A stretch of DNA of 10,847 nt, from positions 9,957 through 20,803 of the forward strand of contig DBPV01000140.1 in the NCBI GenBank assembly GCA_002304995.1. Reading direction: 5' to 3'. The DNA comes from Syntrophaceae bacterium UBA1411. GTDB lineage: Bacteria > Desulfobacterota > Syntrophia > Syntrophales > Smithellaceae. The notes beneath the pieces were generated by a model that was not told the origin of the DNA, did no database searches, and worked only from the letters and a program-made list of their open reading frames with translations. Position numbers and translations under genes: made by a program. Each line of letters opens with the position of its first letter. Position 1 is the first letter of the stretch. Of this stretch, positions 6,370 through 10,847 are shown piece by piece.

Positions 6370-6398
6370 TTGACTTTTCACTGTACATACAGTAGGTA
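6370..6398 (+). promoter_or_regulatory. Possible promoter with embedded palindrome ACTGTA-CA-TACAGT
   Basis: TTGACT (6370-6375) is a good -35; a 17-base spacer leads to a poor -10 (TAGGTA, 6393-6398). A perfect 14-bp palindrome (6380-6393) fills the spacer and touches the -10. This could be a weak promoter under activator or repressor control for the LysM gene. The half-sites CTGT/ACAG recall LexA boxes but with 4 bases between them, not 8. Confidence 0.4.
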
Positions 6399-6441
6399 GG
6401 GGTCACTCTTACACAGAGCAATCGGGCGGGAGCAACACACC

Positions 6442-8157
6442 ATGAGAAAGACTTTCGCGGGAGCATTGATTGTCGGCCTGGCATTTCTTCTGTTCCAGAC
6501 GCAGGCTTTTTCCGTTCAGGAAGATACGGCGGAGCTGTCGTTCAGCAAGACGGCCGTATCCCGGAAGAACGTTCATCTCTACACGGTTCAGCAAGGCGAT
6601 GTGCTCTCCGCCATTATCCGCCGTCTTCCCGGCATCACCGAAAAAGACGTTCCCGTTTACTATGAAATGACCCGGAAGCTCAATCCCGGTCTTAAAAATC
6701 TGGACCGGCTTTCCGCAGGTCAGACGCTCGTTTTGCCGGGAAAAAGCCCCCTCGCGCCCGATGCCGCGGCTTCAGACGCCGCGCGGCCCGGTCTCGCCGG
6801 CGACGGCTCGGGACGGCAGGATTACCGCGTGAAAAAAGGCGATACGCTCATCCACATTCTTCGCCGGGAACTGGGCATGAAAACCGTTGCGCCAACGACG
6901 CTGCGGCGCGTCCAGTCGCTCAATCCGTCCATCAGGAACGTCAACAGAATTTACGCCGGCCAGAAAATCGTTCTGCCCGGAGGCCCCGCGACACTTCCGG
7001 CCGCCGCACAGGCGCCCCCGACGACGGAAATCCTTTCTCCGGCAGCGCCGGAGGAGGCAATCCAACAGGCTGCGCCGACAGCCGACGCCCGCGGCGCCGC
7101 TGTTTTGCCGCCCGCCGCGCGCCTTGCCGTCATCAGGCACATCGTCACCCAGATGAACGGCAATATGATCACCAGCGGCAATTATTATCTTCCCGTCTCC
7201 AAAACCGAACAGGTAACCATCGACTGTTCAGCCATTCCGGTGGTGGAGTTCGAAGACCGGACAACCCTTTTTCTCGATCTGGAACGCCGCGCCAACCGGC
7301 AACTGAAAAAAATTATCAGCGACCGCTGGAGCAATTACCACCTGGTCGCCATCGACGAAAAAGACGACATCATCGTCATTTTGAAAAAGATGTTCCAGAC
7401 GACCAAAACCTACGAGATCGCCAAAGCCCAGTCCCCCCTGTCCGTCAGCTCCGCTCCGCCGCTGGAAATCCTCGTGGACTGGGTCATCACCGCCCGCGGT
7501 TCCCGGAAGACCTCCACCGGCGTTCAGGGAATCCGTCTGGTTTACGAAGAAAACCCTCTTCTGCCCCGGGCCGTCGTCAACGCCGCCCGGCGGCACGCTG
7601 CGGCCATCACGGAAATCTCGCCCGTAAGCGGGCTTACGGCAAAAACCGAAGAAATCTATTCTCTGCCGCCTCTGACCGTTCTGCCCGTCTCGACCGCCAA
7701 GGAGTTCACGCTCGCCCTGCTTGCCGCCCTCAACTTGCCGGCGGAAAAAGACGCGGACGTGCAGGTCTTCAACCTTGCCCGGGATGGATTCAATTTATCC
7801 GTGAAGGCGGATCTGGCGGTTTCGGCAGGCGAGCGCAGAACCCTGATTTTTTCGCGCCGTCTGCCCGGGCAGTTTATCGGCGTGCTCGAAAAGGCCGGCC
7901 ACGACCTGATCTTCATCGACGATGCGGACGATCCGGCGAAGAATCTGGAAAAAGTCCTGCGGGGGCTGCGCGTGCTCTTCACCACCGGTTATTTCACCTT
8001 TTCCGGCCTGGATAAAAACCAGCCGCCTTATGAATTCGGCTTTGCCGGAACCAAGATCCGGGGCGGAAAAGACATTTACGTGGTGAATTTTGATTTCAAT
8101 CCGGAACTGCGCGGGCTGTTGCAGGAAAACTGGTCGGCATCCGTTATCCGGTACTGA
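6442..8157 (+). CDS. Exported protein with two LysM repeats and an unassigned C-terminal region
   Basis: 571 residues. A signal peptide (about 1-26: MRK, hydrophobic core, then Q-A-F-S) directs export. LysM repeat 1 covers about 46-100 (YTVQQGDVLSAI... to AGQTLVLPG) and repeat 2 about 128-180 (YRVKKGDTLIHIL... to AGQKIVLPG). LysM binds N-acetylglucosamine-containing glycans, so the protein probably sits on peptidoglycan in the periplasm. An Ala/Pro-rich linker (about 183-226) leads to about 345 residues I do not recognise, with alternating strands and helices, one cysteine (C262) and no evident peptidase or amidase motif. GGGAG (6428-6432) is 9 bases before the ATG. It is monocistronic, ended by the terminator at 8183-8221. 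It could be a scaffold or glycan-anchored assembly protein, not a hydrolase. Confidence 0.85.
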   Translation: MRKTFAGALIVGLAFLLFQTQAFSVQEDTAELSFSKTAVSRKNVHLYTVQQGDVLSAIIRRLPGITEKDVPVYYEMTRKLNPGLKNLDRLSAGQTLVLPGKSPLAPDAAASDAARPGLAGDGSGRQDYRVKKGDTLIHILRRELGMKTVAPTTLRRVQSLNPSIRNVNRIYAGQKIVLPGGPATLPAAAQAPPTTEILSPAAPEEAIQQAAPTADARGAAVLPPAARLAVIRHIVTQMNGNMITSGNYYLPVSKTEQVTIDCSAIPVVEFEDRTTLFLDLERRANRQLKKIISDRWSNYHLVAIDEKDDIIVILKKMFQTTKTYEIAKAQSPLSVSSAPPLEILVDWVITARGSRKTSTGVQGIRLVYEENPLLPRAVVNAARRHAAAITEISPVSGLTAKTEEIYSLPPLTVLPVSTAKEFTLALLAALNLPAEKDADVQVFNLARDGFNLSVKADLAVSAGERRTLIFSRRLPGQFIGVLEKAGHDLIFIDDADDPAKNLEKVLRGLRVLFTTGYFTFSGLDKNQPPYEFGFAGTKIRGGKDIYVVNFDFNPELRGLLQENWSASVIRY

Positions 8158-8182
8158 AGGCAGAAAGACGGGAAAAACTAAA

Positions 8183-8221
8183 AAAAGCGCTGCGAACGTT
8201 TCTTCGCGGTGCTTTTATTTT
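8183..8221 (+). terminator. Intrinsic terminator of the LysM-protein gene
   Basis: A 14-bp stem (8183-8196 with 8203-8216, two G-U pairs, AAAAGC...GCTTTT at its base) closes a 6-base loop and is followed by ATTTT. The A-rich side also gives it potential on the opposite strand. It ends only 17 bases before the start codon of the next gene. Confidence 0.88.
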
Positions 8222-8238
8222 ATAAGGAAATTTTTCAA

Positions 8239-9210
8239 ATGACCAAAGCCATCGCTCTTTTTTCCGGCGGATTGGACAGCATCCTCGCCGTCAAATTGGT
8301 ACAGAAACAAAATATCGAGGTTCTCGGCCTGACCTTTACGACGCCTTTTTTCGGCGCGGACAAGGCCAAAGTCTCGGCGGCCGGCATCGGCCTGCCGCTT
8401 CTGGTGGAGGACATTACCGACGAACACCTGCGGATGCTGAAAGCCCCGCGCTACGGCTACGGTAAAAACATGAACCCCTGCATCGACTGCCACACGCTGA
8501 TGCTGTCTATCGCCGGCCGGAAAATGAAAGAAACGGGCGCGGACTTTCTTCTCACAGGCGAAGTGCTGGGGCAGCGCCCCATGTCCCAGACCAAACAATC
8601 CCTGTTCGTCGTTGCCAAAAATTCCGGCTTTGCCGATGACATTCTGCGGCCCCTGTCGGCGCAGCTCCTCGATCCGATCCGGATCCAGCGGGAAGGAAAA
8701 ATCGACACGGCCGGGCTTGCCGGCATTTCGGGCCGCGGGCGCAAGGAGCAGTTTCGCCTCGCTGAAGCGTTCGGCATTGTGCAATTTCCACCGCCCGCCG
8801 GGGGCTGCCTGCTGACGGATCCGATGTTTGCGCGCCGCCTGCGCGAGCTTTGGGACCGCGGCGAAGACCGCCAGATCCGCGATTACGATCTTTTGCGCTA
8901 CGGAAGGCACTTCCGCGACGAACACGGCATCAAAATCATTGTCGGCCGCAACCATGCAGACAACGAGGCGCTGCGCCGTCTGACGCGCGGGGAAGATCTC
9001 GTCTGCACCATGGCCCGCTATCCCGGCCCTTACGTGCTCGTACCCTACGGAAATCCATTGGCGCGCGCGTTTGCCGCCGCGCTTTGCGTCCGCTACTCCG
9101 ACGCGCCGGAAGACAGCCCGGCCGACGTCATTTGCTCGAGCGGGGAGAATAGCTTTACGCTCGCCAGCCGGGGAGCCTCTCCGGAAGAGTGTGAAAAGCG
9201 CATTTTGTAG
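8239..9210 (+). CDS. PP-loop ATPase with NFACT-R-like RNA-binding domain (tRNA thiolation-type enzyme)
   Basis: 323 residues, cytoplasmic. The N-terminal adenylating domain has the PP-loop SGGLDS (9-14), as in MnmA and ThiI, which activate a tRNA base with ATP before sulfur insertion. A CxxC (C81, C84, in NPCIDC) and C190 in PPAGGCLLTDP are candidate sulfur-carrying or metal-binding cysteines. The C-terminal part (about 205-315) resembles NFACT-R (DUF814-like): KIIVGRNHADNEAL (232-245) and MARYPGPYVLVP (258-269). Such proteins are often annotated as tRNA methyltransferases or 4-thiouridine synthases, but no methyltransferase domain is visible. The chosen start, ATG 8239, has AAGGAA (8224-8229) 9 bases upstream; a GTG at 8209 lies inside the preceding terminator. 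The target RNA is unknown. Its stop is 5 bases from that of the convergent DUF4301 gene. Confidence 0.82.
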   Translation: MTKAIALFSGGLDSILAVKLVQKQNIEVLGLTFTTPFFGADKAKVSAAGIGLPLLVEDITDEHLRMLKAPRYGYGKNMNPCIDCHTLMLSIAGRKMKETGADFLLTGEVLGQRPMSQTKQSLFVVAKNSGFADDILRPLSAQLLDPIRIQREGKIDTAGLAGISGRGRKEQFRLAEAFGIVQFPPPAGGCLLTDPMFARRLRELWDRGEDRQIRDYDLLRYGRHFRDEHGIKIIVGRNHADNEALRRLTRGEDLVCTMARYPGPYVLVPYGNPLARAFAAALCVRYSDAPEDSPADVICSSGENSFTLASRGASPEECEKRIL

Positions 9211-9215
9211 GCCGC

Positions 9216-10760
9216 TCAGCAAGCCTTGCGGCGCATGGTCCGTCCCGCCCTATGCTGTGGCCGCAGCAGGTCCTCCACGGTCTTGACCGGATTGAACACC
9301 GCCAGCGGCAGCTCCACAAAAACCGTATTCCAGTAAGCCATCGCGCCGTTCCACAGACCCGGCCGTTCCAGGGCCAGGAGCCTGCGGCCCTTTTCCGTCT
9401 TGGCGCTGATCAGATACGTATCGCGGTTGACGAATTTTTGAAGATCGTAGGGCCGTCCCTGATCATCCCGGATGCAGCAGACCATGTCCACCGGATTGAA
9501 GAACGCCGCGCGACGCCAGACGGTCTGCTGGCGCCGTTCGCGGGGATCGACGTGGGCCGCCTCGACAATCTGCACCGACACCGCGCCGTGGGGCTCTTCC
9601 ACCCAGAAGGGCCCGCCGCCCGGCTCGCCTTCATTGCGCACCATGCCGCAGACGCGGAGCGGCCGGTTGAGGACGCTTGCAAGCCTTTTGCGCTTTTGCG
9701 CCGACGCCAGACGGTCGAAACTTTCCGGCAGGGCGAGGTTGAGACGTTCGCGGCAAAAACCGGCGCAGGCGTCTATTTCGTCCCGACCGACATCATTTGT
9801 TTTCAGTTTCTTAAGCCAGGTAAAAATCGACTGCCTCATGTCGAGGGCCAGACCGCCCAGCATTTTCTTGTAGGGCAGAATGCGCGACAAAATGTTTTGC
9901 GGAACGATGTTGTCGATGTTCTTGACGAAGATGAACTCCGCATCCAGCGCCGCGAGATTCTGCAAAAGCGCGCCGTGTCCGCCGGGGCGAAAGACCAGGC
10001 GCCCGTCCTCGCCGCGAAACGGCCTTCCTTCTTCATCAACCGCGAGAATGGCGGTGGACGGCAGCTGAACGGAATGCTCGACGCGCAGGCGGGTCCGGAA
10101 CATCCGCTCGTACTTTTCCTGAATTTCGTCGAGTTTGGCATAAACCTTTTCAATGTGCTCTTCAGACAGAGTGACGTGCAGGCGGCAGTTGCCCTCTCCG
10201 TCGCAAAGGAAGCTTGCCGCTTCCGCCAGATGCTCCTCCAGCGCCGTGCGCACCTCTCCGCCGGGATAGGCGTGAAAGGAAATGAGCGCTTTGGGAAGCC
10301 AGCCGTAATGAAGGCCCTCTTCGGACAAAATGTAGGAAAGCAGGCCTGCCGTATCTTTTCTTTTAAGATAATGCCCCGCCCCGCGCCCGGCGATCAGAGA
10401 GGCGAAAGGCAGTTGGCGCAGGCGGTCGTAAAACGCGGCTTCCTCTTCAGCGCTTTCGAAGCCGCCCCGCCTTGCCGCTTCGTGCCAGCCGGCAAACATC
10501 CGGCTCGCCGCGCCGGACGCCGGCACGAATTTCATCATCCGCTGACACGCGGCTTCCTCGTCAAAGCGCCGGATCAGTTTTTTCCGGGCCGCGGGCGTTA
10601 TGGGAACGATGCCGTCGCCAAGCGTGCAGGGCCGCAAAAGCTTGATGTAGCGCGGCCCCCGGGCATAAAGCGCCAATTGTTGTTTCACCTCTTCGAGCGT
10701 CAGCCCCTGGGCCTCAATCTGCTTTCTATCCGCCGCCGAAAACAAGTTCTGCATTTTCAT
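9216..10760 (-). CDS. DUF4301 family protein, possible divergent nucleotidyltransferase
   Basis: 514 residues, the usual size for the family; no signal or membrane segment. The N-terminus (FSAADRKQIEAQGLTLEEV, then LGDGIVPI) and KFVPASGAASRMF (77-89) are the family hallmarks. No function is established. I note an order of motifs like UDP-sugar pyrophosphorylases: a glycine-rich VPASGAASRM loop near the start, FRPGGHGALL (257-266) where those enzymes have PPGHGD, and FVKNIDNI (278-285) where they have a strand ending in N-x-DN. This suggests a GT-A-fold nucleotidyltransferase, as inference only. Conserved-looking RVEHSVQLPST (226-236) precedes them. The start at 10760 has a weak GGAAAG site about 9 bases upstream; M3 is an alternative. 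The promoter is at 10794-10822. It converges on the PP-loop gene with 5 bases between stops and no room for a terminator. Confidence 0.85.
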   Translation of the reverse strand: MKMQNLFSAADRKQIEAQGLTLEEVKQQLALYARGPRYIKLLRPCTLGDGIVPITPAARKKLIRRFDEEAACQRMMKFVPASGAASRMFAGWHEAARRGGFESAEEEAAFYDRLRQLPFASLIAGRGAGHYLKRKDTAGLLSYILSEEGLHYGWLPKALISFHAYPGGEVRTALEEHLAEAASFLCDGEGNCRLHVTLSEEHIEKVYAKLDEIQEKYERMFRTRLRVEHSVQLPSTAILAVDEEGRPFRGEDGRLVFRPGGHGALLQNLAALDAEFIFVKNIDNIVPQNILSRILPYKKMLGGLALDMRQSIFTWLKKLKTNDVGRDEIDACAGFCRERLNLALPESFDRLASAQKRKRLASVLNRPLRVCGMVRNEGEPGGGPFWVEEPHGAVSVQIVEAAHVDPRERRQQTVWRRAAFFNPVDMVCCIRDDQGRPYDLQKFVNRDTYLISAKTEKGRRLLALERPGLWNGAMAYWNTVFVELPLAVFNPVKTVEDLLRPQHRAGRTMRRKAC

Positions 10761-10793
10761 TTCGCATTCTTTCCGGATGTATTTCGAGACACC

Positions 10794-10822
10794 TGAATAC
10801 GGAATAATGAAAGTGATTTCAA
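10794..10822 (-). promoter_or_regulatory. sigma70-like promoter of the DUF4301 gene
   Basis: Minus-strand TTGAAA (10822-10817), 17-base spacer, TATTCA (10799-10794). The start would be near 10787, giving a leader of about 27 bases. The -35 box overlaps the palindrome at 10818-10835. Confidence 0.6.
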
Positions 10823-10835
10823 GACAAATCTTGAA
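10818..10835. promoter_or_regulatory. Candidate operator: TTCAAGA-CAAA-TCTTGAA
   Basis: A perfect inverted repeat with 7-bp arms and a 4-bp centre overlaps the -35 box of the DUF4301 promoter. Its position suits a repressor or activator site. It could alternatively be the end of an upstream element beyond the window. Confidence 0.45.
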
Positions 10836-10847
10836 CGGCAGGCCCGC

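Noticed and set aside
5422..6381. 319-codon minus-strand open frame opposite YqhQ
   Set aside because: The His/Asp/Gln-rich translation is a shadow of the hydrophobic YqhQ coding strand.
7622..7639. CCGTAAG-CGGG-CTTACGG inverted repeat
   Set aside because: It is inside the LysM coding sequence with no T tract or gene boundary; most likely chance.
8215..9222. 335-codon minus-strand open frame opposite the PP-loop gene
   Set aside because: Antisense shadow; the plus strand has SGGLDS, CxxC and NFACT-R-like motifs.
9252..10796. 514-codon plus-strand open frame opposite DUF4301
   Set aside because: It lies entirely antisense to a recognisable family protein. Its composition (rich in Arg, His, Gln, Ala) is typical of a shadow frame in GC-rich DNA.

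Overview
The window is a dense, mid-to-high-GC bacterial chromosome segment with 12 protein genes, most with strong AAGGAGG-type ribosome binding sites, sigma70-like promoters and intrinsic hairpin terminators. The gene set suggests an anaerobic, non-sporulating Gram-negative bacterium of the Desulfobacterota (former Deltaproteobacteria), plausibly Syntrophales-like. It includes a rubrerythrin, a GerMN-domain membrane protein next to EF-G, a lipoprotein, a 3-hydroxyisobutyryl-CoA hydrolase-type acyl-CoA enzyme, YqhQ/DUF1385 and DUF4301. The lineage call is inference from gene content; there is no rRNA or other definitive marker. I see no insertion sequence, prophage, CRISPR array, tRNA or rRNA.

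Layout. (1) 1-1381, minus strand: a promoter, a membrane-anchored GerMN protein, then the first 228 codons of translation elongation factor G, cut by the window edge. (2) 1453-2159, minus: a complete rubrerythrin unit with a TTGACA/TAATAT promoter, a possible operator over the start site, and a clear terminator. (3) 2278-2460, plus: a divergent 60-residue protein of unknown function with a very strong ribosome binding site. (4) 5380 down to 2514, minus: a compact five-gene run with gaps of 1-45 bases: small coiled-coil protein, HD-domain nucleotidase, lipoprotein, MscL channel, HIBCH-like CoA hydrolase. (5) 5402-6336, plus: YqhQ/DUF1385 membrane protein, divergent from the run above; a 16-bp perfect palindrome lies between the two promoters. 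(6) 6370-8221, plus: an exported protein with two LysM repeats and a large C-terminal region I do not recognise, ending in a textbook terminator. (7) 8239-9210, plus: a PP-loop ATPase fused to an NFACT-R-like RNA-binding domain, probably a tRNA-thiolation-type enzyme. (8) 10760 down to 9216, minus: a DUF4301 protein whose motifs resemble UDP-sugar pyrophosphorylases, with a promoter and an 18-bp palindrome upstream.

The genes fall into translation and tRNA modification (EF-G, the PP-loop protein), oxidative stress defence (rubrerythrin), cell envelope functions (GerMN protein, lipoprotein, MscL, YqhQ, LysM protein) and small-molecule enzymes (HD nucleotidase, CoA hydrolase, DUF4301). They do not form one obvious new multi-gene system. 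The most interesting points are four perfect palindromes at promoters, the DUF4301 motif resemblance, the PP-loop/NFACT-R fusion directly after a terminator, and the unassigned domain of the LysM protein.
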